This document shows positions 7,940 through 16,500 of a stretch of DNA of 46,536 nucleotides, piece by piece. The notes beneath the pieces were generated by a model. The model was given only the letters and a program-made list of their open reading frames with translations. It made no database searches and was not told the DNA's origin. The position numbers and the translations under genes are program-made. Within the stretch, counting starts at the first letter, position 1. Every line of letters begins with the position of its first letter. The stretch comes from Aestuarierythrobacter sp037968495 (GTDB lineage Bacteria; Pseudomonadota; Alphaproteobacteria; Sphingomonadales; Sphingomonadaceae), in NCBI GenBank assembly GCA_037968495.1, contig JBBKVP010000049.1, forward strand, positions 1 through 46,536, in the 5' to 3' direction.

Positions 7940-8719
7940 ATGATAGATTCGCGCGTTATTCCGCTTTCTGGTGTTCACAATTTTCGCGACTATGGCGGCT
8001 ATGCCACCAGCGATGGCGGCTGGGTCAAAACGGGCTTGTTGTTCCGCTCTGGCCAACATCAGGATGCGAGCAACGATGATCTCGCGAAAATCGACGAGTT
8101 CAATTTGCGCCATGTGATCGACATGCGCGGCAATAGCGAGCGCCAGTCCTATCCCTGCCGCCGGAGTAGTAGTTTCGATGGAAAGGTCGTGTTCTATGAT
8201 GGCGAAACCGCCGCGCTGGCTCCGCATGTCGAAGCTGCCCAAGGTGCGCTGGATATAGCCACCGCACATGCGAAGATGGAGCGCCTGTATTCGCGCCTCC
8301 CCTTCCGCGAACCTCTAATTGCTGTTTTGCGGGCCTATTTCGCGGCATTGGCATCGTGTGAGGGCGCAAGTCTGGTTCACTGCCTGGCCGGTAAGGACAG
8401 GACCGGAATGGCGGTTGATCTGCTGCACCATACTCTAGGCGTACATCCCGATGATGCGATGGAGGACTTTCTCCTCACCAACACCGCCGGAAACATCGAT
8501 GCGCGGATCGATGCAGGCGCCGGCGCAATTCGCGAAAAATGGGGGTCGCTTAGCGATGATACGATCCGCGTGCTGATGGGCGTCGATGCGCGTTACTTGG
8601 AGGCGGCGCGTCAGGCTGTGGCGGATGAGCACGGCTCCGCAGATGCGTTCTTGAAAGATGTGCTTGGCGTGGATGAAGCAATGCGTGCGTCACTGCGCTT
8701 GCATCTGGTCGAATCCTGA
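7940..8719 (+). CDS. Protein tyrosine/serine phosphatase, DSP3 type
   Basis: The 259-residue product has the P-loop HCLAGKDRTGMAVDLLHHTL with catalytic Cys, and the family N-terminus LSGVHNFRDYGGY, of the Y_phosphatase3 group (related to lipid- and tyrosine-phosphatases such as MptpB and LipA). It presumably dephosphorylates phosphotyrosine, phosphoserine or phosphoinositides; the substrate is unknown. ATG 7940 gives the usual family start; a TTG at 7904 would add twelve residues. The ribosome site is weak. Confidence 0.87.
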   Translation: MIDSRVIPLSGVHNFRDYGGYATSDGGWVKTGLLFRSGQHQDASNDDLAKIDEFNLRHVIDMRGNSERQSYPCRRSSSFDGKVVFYDGETAALAPHVEAAQGALDIATAHAKMERLYSRLPFREPLIAVLRAYFAALASCEGASLVHCLAGKDRTGMAVDLLHHTLGVHPDDAMEDFLLTNTAGNIDARIDAGAGAIREKWGSLSDDTIRVLMGVDARYLEAARQAVADEHGSADAFLKDVLGVDEAMRASLRLHLVES

Positions 8720-8817
8720 TCATCTTAGGCTGACCAACTTGGGGATAAGCGGTTTGCCCCGCGCGCCCCTCACGGATAGAACCGCCCGTTGAAACTTAAC
8801 CTACGGAATCACGCATC

Positions 8818-9783
8818 ATGGCTACCCATAATACCCGTATGCTCATCGTCGGATCCGGCCCCGCAGGCCTTTCGGCGGCAATCTATGCCGCGCGTGCCGG
8901 AATGGAGCCGATTGTGGTGCAGGGCCTGCAGCCCGGCGGCCAGCTGACCATCACGACCGATGTCGAGAACTATCCCGGCTTCCGAGATGTGGTGCAGGGC
9001 CCGTGGCTGATGGAAGAAATGCAAGCGCAGGCCGAGCATGTCGGGACGCGGATGATCTGGGACACAATTACCGAGATCGACCTTCGAAACGGCTCGCCGT
9101 TCCGTGCGGTCGGTGACAGCGGCGACGAGTATATCGGCGACACGCTGGTAATCGCCACCGGAGCGCAGGCCAAATGGCTTGGCGCACCGGGCGAATCAGA
9201 CTTTAACGGCAAAGGCGTGTCCGCCTGCGCAACCTGCGACGGGTTCTTCTATCGCGGCAAGAAGATCGTCGTGATCGGCGGCGGCAACACTGCGGTCGAA
9301 GAAGCGCTGTATCTGACCAACCATTCGGATGATGTGACGATTATTCACCGCCGCGACGAATTCCGCGCAGAGAAGATTTTGCAGGACCGCGTCTTCGCGA
9401 GCGAAAAGATTTCGGTGCTGTGGAACAAGACCGTCGAAGAATTCACCGGCGACAGCACCAACGGACTGACGGGCTTGCGCCTGAAGGATACGCTGACCGG
9501 CGATGAGAGCCAATTCGACACCGAAGGCGCATTTGTTGCCATCGGCCACGCACCTGCGACCGAGCTGTTCAAGGGCAAGCTGGAGATGGACGACAGCGGC
9601 TATCTGATCGTCGAGCCCGGCACTCCTAAGACTGCGCTACCCGGCGTATTTGCCTGCGGTGATGTGATGGATCACGTTTATCGTCAGGCAGTTACGGCGG
9701 CGGGCACTGGCTGCATGGCTGCGCTCGATGCTGAGCGTTTTCTGGCGACGCTGGAATTCGAAAAGAAAGAAGCCGCCGAGTAA
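8818..9783 (+). CDS. trxB: Thioredoxin reductase
   Basis: TrxB (321 residues) passes electrons from NADPH through FAD and a redox disulfide to thioredoxin. It shows the FAD site IVGSGPAGLSAAIYAARAG, the QPGGQL motif, the redox pair Cys137-Cys140 in SACATCDGFF, the NADPH site VIGGGNTAVEEAL and the second FAD motif VFACGDVMDHVYRQAVTAAG. The length is normal. Its stop codon directly abuts that of the convergent DUF1295 gene with no bases between. Confidence 0.95.
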   Translation: MATHNTRMLIVGSGPAGLSAAIYAARAGMEPIVVQGLQPGGQLTITTDVENYPGFRDVVQGPWLMEEMQAQAEHVGTRMIWDTITEIDLRNGSPFRAVGDSGDEYIGDTLVIATGAQAKWLGAPGESDFNGKGVSACATCDGFFYRGKKIVVIGGGNTAVEEALYLTNHSDDVTIIHRRDEFRAEKILQDRVFASEKISVLWNKTVEEFTGDSTNGLTGLRLKDTLTGDESQFDTEGAFVAIGHAPATELFKGKLEMDDSGYLIVEPGTPKTALPGVFACGDVMDHVYRQAVTAAGTGCMAALDAERFLATLEFEKKEAAE

Positions 9784-10665
9784 TTATTTGGACGGTGGCC
9801 GGGGCACCAGAACCGAGGTCTTGCGGCGATATTCCTGATATTCCGGCTCATCACCCCAGCGCTTCTCGCCCGAGGCATCCAGCAGGTTGATCCCGCTCAC
9901 TCGGGTCAGCAGAAGAAAGATCAGCAGCGGCGAAGCGAAGACCAGCCATGACCAGCCTGACAGCACAGGCACGGCCATAATCGCTGCGCCCGTCCAAAGC
10001 ATGATCTCTCCGAAGTAATTCGGATGCTGGGACCATGACCAAAGTCCTTCAGTGATGAAGCGGCCTTCGTTCGAGGGGTTTTCCTTGAACTTGCTTTTCT
10101 GGTTGTCGGCGATGACTTCGGTCGAGAAGGCGGCCAGCCAGATCAACCCGCCAATCCAGAAGAATATGTCGAGCGGCACACGGTCGGTGGCCGAGATAAC
10201 AACAATCGCTGCTGCAGCCGTTACGACGGCCCATATCGCTTGCAGCGTCCAGGCCACCAAAAAACGCGGCGGGTTCACCTTGATTTTGTCAAACCGGGAG
10301 TCGCTACCTCCCGCTTTGTGGATTCGGACAAACAGAAACGATCCGAGCCGCACGGTCCAGATAGTCACCATAGCGGCAATCACGATGGCACGCAGATCGA
10401 GCGGTGCGGATAGAACGCAGGCAGTCCCTATGATCGATAGGAACGTGACGGCCCCCATCAGATCATAATATTTATCGGTCTGGGCAATCGCTGACGGAAT
10501 GAAGGCAGCCCAATTCACCGCAAATGCGACCATCGCGCAGATTACGAAAACCGGAAAACCGAATGCCGCAATGCCCCGTCCTCCGGCAAGCGAGGCGAAC
10601 AGGATGCCGAACGCGGTCGCAATCGCGACGACGAGCAGGCTGGGCAGCAGGCTTTTTGCAGACAT
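9784..10665 (-). CDS. DUF1295 / steroid 5-alpha-reductase-like membrane protein
   Basis: This hydrophobic protein of 293 residues has about seven membrane segments and the C-terminal signature FITEGLWSWSQHPNYFGE followed by WTGAAIM and EYRRKTSVLVP. These are typical of the DUF1295 branch of the isoprenylcysteine methyltransferase / steroid-5-alpha-reductase superfamily. The conserved HPNYFGE loop is thought to bind cofactor (NADPH or SAM in relatives). I chose ATG 10665, preceded by GGAAAG; an upstream TTG adds eight residues. The true substrate is unknown. It faces two MAPEG genes on the same strand. Confidence 0.85.
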   Translation of the reverse strand: MSAKSLLPSLLVVAIATAFGILFASLAGGRGIAAFGFPVFVICAMVAFAVNWAAFIPSAIAQTDKYYDLMGAVTFLSIIGTACVLSAPLDLRAIVIAAMVTIWTVRLGSFLFVRIHKAGGSDSRFDKIKVNPPRFLVAWTLQAIWAVVTAAAAIVVISATDRVPLDIFFWIGGLIWLAAFSTEVIADNQKSKFKENPSNEGRFITEGLWSWSQHPNYFGEIMLWTGAAIMAVPVLSGWSWLVFASPLLIFLLLTRVSGINLLDASGEKRWGDEPEYQEYRRKTSVLVPRPPSK

Positions 10666-10717
10666 TGTTTCGGCTTTCCGTGATTTCAAAGTGATGCGAT
10701 TGGGTTCGTAACGGCTC

Positions 10718-11158
10718 TTAGAAGACCAATATCGCGGCCTTCACGATCAACCAGATCAGCACTAGACTGCTCAGCGCGAACAATACGAAGCGGACCATAA
10801 CCCTATTTGCGGTCGCTTGAACCAGCGAGTGAATGATCCGAAGGCCAACATAAATCCATGCGATGAGCGCGTTTTGTCCGTCACCCGCACCGATCACGGC
10901 AAGCACCAAAGCGACCGCATAAAAGACCGTAGGTGCTTCGTGCAGATGGTTGTAATTATGTGCCTTCCACTGCGTTTGATCTGGCAGAACTCCATCCAGA
11001 GCGCCGCCGGTTCCCCCGATTAATTTTGCCGGATCGAGCTCTGGTGTTTTCTGCATCGCCGGGATGCGCGTTGCATACATCCATGCCCACATGACCATAG
11101 TCCAGATCGCCAATGCGACGACTGGCTGCAAGATTGCCATTCCAATTACATCATTCAT
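10718..11158 (-). CDS. MAPEG family membrane protein (distal copy)
   Basis: This 146-residue four-helix membrane protein has the MAPEG-type core KAHNYNHLHEAPTVFYAV, IYVGLRIIHSLVQATANRV and a hydrophobic C-terminus. MAPEG proteins include microsomal glutathione transferases; bacterial members are mostly uncharacterised. It is a diverged paralogue of the gene directly upstream (11174-11605), which shares the same layout (KSHNYTHLMEQPTIFYPT), so the pair arose by tandem duplication. The gap between them is 15 bases and they form an operon. Confidence 0.88.
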   Translation of the reverse strand: MNDVIGMAILQPVVALAIWTMVMWAWMYATRIPAMQKTPELDPAKLIGGTGGALDGVLPDQTQWKAHNYNHLHEAPTVFYAVALVLAVIGAGDGQNALIAWIYVGLRIIHSLVQATANRVMVRFVLFALSSLVLIWLIVKAAILVF

Positions 11159-11173
11159 GCGATTGCTCCGGGT

Positions 11174-11605
11174 TTAGAAGTTCAGCGTGGCGATTACAGC
11201 GCGCACAGCAAGGATAGTGAGGGCAAAGCTGGAGATAATGAACAGCAGAAAGCGGATTCTCACCACATTCACAGTTGCTTGCCAAATCGAATGGACGATC
11301 CGCAAAGCGACATAGATCCAAGCGAACAGCACATCGATGGCACCGGCACCCGTCAATGCCAAGATCACCACCGTTGGATAGAAAATCGTCGGCTGCTCCA
11401 TCAAATGCGTATAGTTGTGGGACTTCCAAACGGTCGGGGCTGGCGCGACGTCTTCCAAATCTTGACCGCGGCCTCCCGGCCTAGCCAGTTTGCTGTCGTT
11501 GCCGAGGCCTTTCAGGACCGGGAAGCGTGCCCACGCCAACCAATACATCATGATAAGTGACCACAGCACCAGCACTGCGGCTGGTGCGAGCATTTGAGCT
11601 AGCAT
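11174..11605 (-). CDS. MAPEG family membrane protein (proximal copy)
   Basis: This 143-residue paralogue of the neighbouring MAPEG protein has four predicted membrane helices, core motifs KSHNYTHLMEQPTIFYPT and IYVALRIVHSIWQATVNVV. The start is ATG 11605, with a GGGGAGAAAAT-type ribosome site upstream. As with its partner, a glutathione-dependent detoxification role would follow from the family but is not shown by any catalytic residue I can check. The two copies may assemble as hetero-oligomers, since MAPEG proteins are trimers. Confidence 0.88.
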   Translation of the reverse strand: MLAQMLAPAAVLVLWSLIMMYWLAWARFPVLKGLGNDSKLARPGGRGQDLEDVAPAPTVWKSHNYTHLMEQPTIFYPTVVILALTGAGAIDVLFAWIYVALRIVHSIWQATVNVVRIRFLLFIISSFALTILAVRAVIATLNF

Positions 11606-11669
11606 TGAAATTTTCTCCCCGAGTTATGGCTCAAGACTGCGGGGCGGCCATCCGATTGTCAATTGCAAC

Positions 11670-12632
11670 CTAGTCGGTCGACGAGATCACCGCTGCAAAC
11701 TTCGCCGGATCGACATTGCCGCCAGTCAGCATGATCACGGTGTCAATGTCGATTTCGACATCGTCCATTAACGCAGCCGCAAGTGCCGCCGCCCCGCCGG
11801 GCTCGAGAACCAACTTCAGCTTGGCGAAGGCAAAACGCTGCGCCGCCCTGACCTTCTCCGGGGTCACAACCACTCCCGGTGATGCACGTCGTTTTAGAAC
11901 GGCAAAATTCACCGGAGCAGTTCGGGGTGTCTGCAAGGCGTCACACTCCGTCGGCGGAGCGTCCGGCGCGACGCTGAGAATTTCACCTGCGATCAAACTG
12001 CGGGCAACGTCGTCCCAGCCCTCTGGCTCAACCGGAACAAGCGCGGCATTCGGGCAGGCGAGAGCGAGGCCGGCGCTCAATCCGCCACCGCCACAGCACA
12101 CAATGATCCGCGAGGGTTCGCGCCCCATTTGCTCGGCAATTTCGATGCCGGCGCTGCCTTGCCCCTCGATCACCCAAGGATCGGCATAGGCATGCACCAG
12201 CACAGCGCCGGTTTCGGCACAGAGCGCTTGGGAGATTGCATCGCGGTCCTCGCCCGGCCGCTGATAGATCACAATATCCGCGCCCATTGAGCGCGTTGCA
12301 TCAAGTTTCATCTGCGGTGCGTCATGAGGCATTACGATACGGGCGGAAATGCCCAGCTTCCGTGCTGCCCATGCGACACCTTGGGCATGGTTGCCGCTCG
12401 ACACACCGACCACGCCGCGCCCTCGTTCCTCTGCGGTCAACTCGCTCAAGCGGTTCCATGCGCCGCGAATCTTGAAGGCGCCGATCGGCTGCAAATTTTC
12501 CGCCTTCACCCAGCAGCGGATGCCGCGAATCTCGACTGGGAGCAGCGGGGTGGGGGGCAGAACTTCGGCCACCTTCGCGGCGGCGCGCAAAACTCCTTCA
12601 CGGGTCGGATCGCGGGGGCTTTCTTGAAACAT
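11670..12632 (-). CDS. Threonine/serine dehydratase-like PLP enzyme
   Basis: The 320-residue product is a fold-type II PLP enzyme. It has the Schiff-base Lys in QPIGAFKIRGAWN, the substrate loop SSGNHAQGVAWAAR, the phosphate-binding loop CCGGGGLSAGLA and a C-terminal LTGGNVDP. It lacks the ACT regulatory domain of biosynthetic IlvA, so it is closer to catabolic threonine/serine dehydratases or threo-3-hydroxyaspartate ammonia-lyase. It turns a hydroxy amino acid into a keto acid and ammonia. It is divergent from the polyamine genes, with 61 bases between starts. Confidence 0.88.
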   Translation of the reverse strand: MFQESPRDPTREGVLRAAAKVAEVLPPTPLLPVEIRGIRCWVKAENLQPIGAFKIRGAWNRLSELTAEERGRGVVGVSSGNHAQGVAWAARKLGISARIVMPHDAPQMKLDATRSMGADIVIYQRPGEDRDAISQALCAETGAVLVHAYADPWVIEGQGSAGIEIAEQMGREPSRIIVCCGGGGLSAGLALACPNAALVPVEPEGWDDVARSLIAGEILSVAPDAPPTECDALQTPRTAPVNFAVLKRRASPGVVVTPEKVRAAQRFAFAKLKLVLEPGGAAALAAALMDDVEIDIDTVIMLTGGNVDPAKFAAVISSTD

Positions 12633-12693
12633 TATTACCGCCTAATGCGTTCTTAGAAAAACACCAATCCCCCAATTCCGGCTCGGAGCATTC

Positions 12694-13920
12694 ATGTCTA
12701 CAATTCTGGTCATCGGCGCAGGCGGCGTCAGCTCGGTCGCAGTTCATAAAATGGCGATGAACTCTAAGGTTTTCTCGGACATTCACCTCGCCAGTCGAAC
12801 GAAAAGCAAATGCGATGCCATTGCTGCCAGCGTGAAGGATCGCACGGGGCAGGGCGTTGCGACGTACGAAATCGATGCCGACGAAGTGCCAGCGATGGTC
12901 AATTTGATCCGCAAGGTGCAGCCCTCGCTCGTCGTCAATCTGGCGCTTCCCTATCAGGATCTGCCGATCATGGACGCTTGTCTGGAGGCTGGCGCGGCTT
13001 ATCTCGACACTGCGAATTACGAACCGAAGGATGAGGCTAAGTTCGAGTACCATTGGCAATGGGCCTATCATGACCGGTTCAAGGAAGCGGGCCTGATGGC
13101 GCTGCTCGGCTCCGGCTTCGATCCCGGCGTGACCAGCGTTTTCACCATGTGGCTGAAGAAGCATAAGCTTAAGACCATACGCCAGCTCGACATTCTTGAC
13201 TGCAATGGCGGCGATCACGGGCAAGCCTTCGCGACCAACTTCAATCCCGAGATTAACATCCGCGAAGTGACCGCAGCTTCGCGGCATTGGGAGAAAAAGC
13301 CCGGGAGAAGCGGCGAGTTTGTCGAGACCCCTGCGTTGAGTACGAAAGTCGAATTTGAGTTCGAGGCAGTCGGCCTGAAGAACATGTATATGATGTATCA
13401 CGAGGAGCTGGAAAGCCTCTCGAAATTCATCCCAGAACTGGAGCGCGGCCGCTTCTGGATGACCTTCGGCGATGAATACATCAAGCATCTGACCGTGCTG
13501 CAGAATGTCGGGATGACCGGCATTGATCCCATCAAATATCAGGGTAAGGAAATCATCCCCCTGCAATTCCTAGCTGCCGTATTGCCCAAACCCGAAACGC
13601 TGGGCGAAACCACCACCGGCAAGACCAATATCGGCGTAATCGCAACTGGTGAAGCGCTCGACGGATCAGGCGAAAAGACGTTTTACATCAACAATATCTG
13701 CGACCACGAAGACGCCTATGAAGAAACCGGCAATCAGGCTGTTTCTTACACCACAGGCGTCCCGGCCATGATCGGTAGCGCAATGATGCTGACCGGCAAA
13801 TGGTCAGGTGACGGCGTGTTCAATATGGAGCAAATGGACCCCGATCCTTTTATGGATATGCTCAATGCACACGGCCTGCCGTGGAATGTGAAGGAAATGG
13901 ACGGGCCGGTCAGCTTCTGA
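12694..13920 (+). CDS. Carboxy(nor)spermidine dehydrogenase, saccharopine-dehydrogenase family
   Basis: This 408-residue protein has an N-terminal Rossmann site VIGAGGVSSVAVHKMA and LASRTKSKCDAIA, and the family blocks GLMALLGSGFDPGVTSVF and LDILDCNGGDHG. It matches carboxynorspermidine synthase/carboxyspermidine dehydrogenase, which reductively condenses putrescine (or diaminopropane) with aspartate semialdehyde using NADPH. The pairing with nspC and a nearby ornithine decarboxylase makes carboxyspermidine the likely product. Its stop overlaps the nspC start (TGATG), giving translational coupling. Confidence 0.92.
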   Translation: MSTILVIGAGGVSSVAVHKMAMNSKVFSDIHLASRTKSKCDAIAASVKDRTGQGVATYEIDADEVPAMVNLIRKVQPSLVVNLALPYQDLPIMDACLEAGAAYLDTANYEPKDEAKFEYHWQWAYHDRFKEAGLMALLGSGFDPGVTSVFTMWLKKHKLKTIRQLDILDCNGGDHGQAFATNFNPEINIREVTAASRHWEKKPGRSGEFVETPALSTKVEFEFEAVGLKNMYMMYHEELESLSKFIPELERGRFWMTFGDEYIKHLTVLQNVGMTGIDPIKYQGKEIIPLQFLAAVLPKPETLGETTTGKTNIGVIATGEALDGSGEKTFYINNICDHEDAYEETGNQAVSYTTGVPAMIGSAMMLTGKWSGDGVFNMEQMDPDPFMDMLNAHGLPWNVKEMDGPVSF

Positions 13921-15098
13921 TGGAAACTAAAGCAGGCGATCCCGGCGCCTTTGCGCAATTCGACCTCAATCGTGTCGATAGTCCGTCCTTCGTGGTGGAT
14001 GCAGCCAAGCTGCGTGCAAACCTGCGCATTCTTGCCGATGTCCGCGACCGTGCGGGGATCAAAGTGCTCGGCGCGCTCAAGGCGTTTTCCATGTGGCCGG
14101 TTGCACCGACTATCGGCGAATATCTCGACGGTGTTTGCACTTCCGGTCTGTGGGAAGCATTGCTGGCGGGCGAATATTATGATGGCGAAATCGCGACTTA
14201 TTGTGCCGCTTACAAGCCGGAAGATCTGGACGAGATTTGCCGCCTGTCCGACCACATTATCTTCAATTCACCGCAGCAGATTATGCGGGCCAGCGCGATC
14301 CTCGAGAATTCGAGGGCGCGGGGGAATGATTTCAGTATCGGCCTGCGGATAAATCCGATGCATGCGACAGGCGAGGTACCGCGTTATGACCCGTGTTCTC
14401 CGCATTCGCGGCTTGGTTTCCCGATCGACCAATTGCAGGTGGAGCATCTGGAGGGTGTCGACGGTATCCACTTCCATACTCTCTGCGAACAGACGCTAGA
14501 GCCGCTGAAGGAGACCTGGGACAAGGTCTTCGACCATATCGAACCCTATTTCGATCAGTTGAAATGGCTCAATTTTGGCGGAGGGCACCATATCACCCGC
14601 TCTGATTATGAGCGCGACGAGCTGGTCGAGTTCTTGCAGGATGTGAAAGAAGACACGGATTGCGAAATCTACCTCGAGCCGGGTGAAGCGGTGGCGCTCG
14701 ATGCGGGCATTCTCGTCGGCACCATCCTCGATAATCATTGGAATGGCATGCCGCTGGCGATCACTGATGTTTCGGCGACCTGCCATATGCCTGACGTGAT
14801 AGAAGCGCCTTACCGCCCGGCGATGCTTGGCGAAGTCGAAGGCGGAACTGGAAAACCCGTCAGGCTTGGCGGGCCGTCCTGTCTCGCCGGTGATGTAATC
14901 GGCGATTACCGGCTGCCGATGGAATGCCAGCCCGGAGCGCGTTTCGCATTTCTGGATCAGGGGCATTATTCCATGGTCAAGACGACGACTTTCAACGGCG
15001 TCCCGCTACCGTCGATATGGTTATGGGACAGCGAGACTGACACGCTCGAACAGGTCCGCAAATTCGGCTATAGAGATTTTCGCGACCGGCTTGGATAA
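13920..15098 (+). CDS. nspC: Carboxynorspermidine/carboxyspermidine decarboxylase
   Basis: NspC decarboxylates carboxyspermidine to spermidine. It is a 392-residue PLP enzyme of the alanine-racemase-fold decarboxylases. It shows the PLP lysine region KVLGALKAFSMWPVAP, HSRLGFPIDQL, the Gly-rich phosphate loop WLNFGGGHHITR and the pyridoxal-binding EPGEAVALDAG, plus the CLAGDVIGDY segment with catalytic Cys. ATG 13920 overlaps the preceding stop; a further upstream in-frame start at 13881 lies inside the dehydrogenase gene and is not family-like. Confidence 0.93.
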   Translation: METKAGDPGAFAQFDLNRVDSPSFVVDAAKLRANLRILADVRDRAGIKVLGALKAFSMWPVAPTIGEYLDGVCTSGLWEALLAGEYYDGEIATYCAAYKPEDLDEICRLSDHIIFNSPQQIMRASAILENSRARGNDFSIGLRINPMHATGEVPRYDPCSPHSRLGFPIDQLQVEHLEGVDGIHFHTLCEQTLEPLKETWDKVFDHIEPYFDQLKWLNFGGGHHITRSDYERDELVEFLQDVKEDTDCEIYLEPGEAVALDAGILVGTILDNHWNGMPLAITDVSATCHMPDVIEAPYRPAMLGEVEGGTGKPVRLGGPSCLAGDVIGDYRLPMECQPGARFAFLDQGHYSMVKTTTFNGVPLPSIWLWDSETDTLEQVRKFGYRDFRDRLG

Positions 15099-15134
15099 GT
15101 TTGGCGCCCCAAGAAAATGGGAATGGGAACTGTG

Positions 15135-16385
15135 ATGACTGACGGAACCGAATTTGACGGCGTGAATAGCGATCCGGTGACGATGGGCTGGATGCAGGGC
15201 GCTCCGGTACCACAAGGCAGCCTGATCAATCCCGATCACGCCGACCATATGCGCTTCCCAAAAACGCGCTGGTCCTTCTCCAATATGCGTAAATTTGTGC
15301 CGACGGCACGGATCGGGCGAGGCGAGGGGCCTGTTTCCGCGCTGCCATTTGCTCTTCGCGATGATCTGGATTGTTTGCCGGTCACACCGCTTGAAGGGAG
15401 CGCGTCTATGAGGTTGGACGAATCCCTGACTGCCAACTTCACTGACGGCTTTCTGGTAATGCATCGCGGCGAAGTAATTTTCGAACGGTACTTCGGTGTT
15501 TCCGGGCCCGCGACCACGCATATCGCCTTTTCAATCACCAAGAGCTTCTACGGCACGATTGCCGAAATGCTGGTGGAGGAAGGCAAGCTCGATCCTGCTA
15601 AGACCGTAGCGCATTATCTGCCCGAATTGGCCAAAAGCGGATTCGGCGATGCGACTTTGCGCGATGTGCTGGACATGCGCACTGCCCTTGATTGGTCGGA
15701 GGTCTATGATGACAATGAGTCCGACATCATCAAATTCTCTGCAGCCGTTCGGATGGTCCCGCGTCACGCCGACTATTCCGGCGCAAATGACATGTATTCT
15801 TATCTGCCGAGCGTAAGGCGCGATCACGGCAGTGAACATGGCGATATGTATAATTATCGCACTGTAAACACCGAAGTGATCGGCTGGTTGATCGGGCGGA
15901 TCGAAGGTAAATCCACCGACAAAGTGCTGTCCGAGCGGATTTGGCAGCCACTCGGGATGGAAATGGACGCAGACATTATCTGCGATCCAGCGCTTGTGCC
16001 ATTCGCCGGCGGAGGGATGAATTCCTGTTTGCGCGATATGGCCCGTTTCGGCGAGATGATGCGCTGTGGCGGCTCCTATGACGGTAGGCGAGTGGTGCCT
16101 GCGGCGGTCGTTGAACGCATAACGGCAGGTTCGGGCCACCCCGGAATGCACCGCGATGATTATCCCAGCCTGCCAGGCTTCGATTACAGCAGCCAATGGT
16201 GGCATATGAACGATGATCACGGGTGCTTCACTGCGCGCGGCATTCACGGGCAGGCGATCTGGATCGACCCGGCGGCGGAGATGGTGATTGCGCGCTTTGC
16301 ATCCATGCCGGTGGCAGCCAATCCGGCGAGCGATCCGCTTTCGCTGGCCACTTATCGCGCGATTGCTGACCATTTGATGCGATAG
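15135..16385 (+). CDS. Beta-lactamase-fold serine hydrolase (class C / esterase-like)
   Basis: The 416-residue protein has the serine-hydrolase motif SxxK in HIAFSITKSFYG and the second motif in MYNYRTVNTEV (YxN type), and a C-terminal GIHGQAIWIDPAAEMV block replacing KTG. This fits the class-C beta-lactamase/EstB group (6-aminohexanoate-dimer hydrolase and D-esterases). No signal peptide is evident, so it may be cytoplasmic and not an antibiotic resistance protein. I preferred ATG 15135 (GGGAAC 7 bases upstream) to ATG 15117. It sits between nspC and ornithine decarboxylase, which makes hydrolysis of a polyamine amide or lactam worth considering, without direct evidence. Confidence 0.85.
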   Translation: MTDGTEFDGVNSDPVTMGWMQGAPVPQGSLINPDHADHMRFPKTRWSFSNMRKFVPTARIGRGEGPVSALPFALRDDLDCLPVTPLEGSASMRLDESLTANFTDGFLVMHRGEVIFERYFGVSGPATTHIAFSITKSFYGTIAEMLVEEGKLDPAKTVAHYLPELAKSGFGDATLRDVLDMRTALDWSEVYDDNESDIIKFSAAVRMVPRHADYSGANDMYSYLPSVRRDHGSEHGDMYNYRTVNTEVIGWLIGRIEGKSTDKVLSERIWQPLGMEMDADIICDPALVPFAGGGMNSCLRDMARFGEMMRCGGSYDGRRVVPAAVVERITAGSGHPGMHRDDYPSLPGFDYSSQWWHMNDDHGCFTARGIHGQAIWIDPAAEMVIARFASMPVAANPASDPLSLATYRAIADHLMR

Positions 16386-16500
16386 GTAAAATTCGCAGAT
16401 CGCAGAGGCAGCATTTCCGTTTGAAGTTTCTTATCTAAGGACTATATGCGCGCTTCGTTTCGAAGCTTTTCAAACTAACACGATCAGGGGGTCCCTTGAG

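Noticed and set aside
12598..13566. 322-codon minus-strand frame
   Set aside because: It is antisense to the carboxyspermidine dehydrogenase gene, which has clear family motifs.
15135..16385. Antibiotic-resistance beta-lactamase
   Set aside because: SxxK fold is present but there is no signal peptide or KTG box, and the context is polyamine metabolism.
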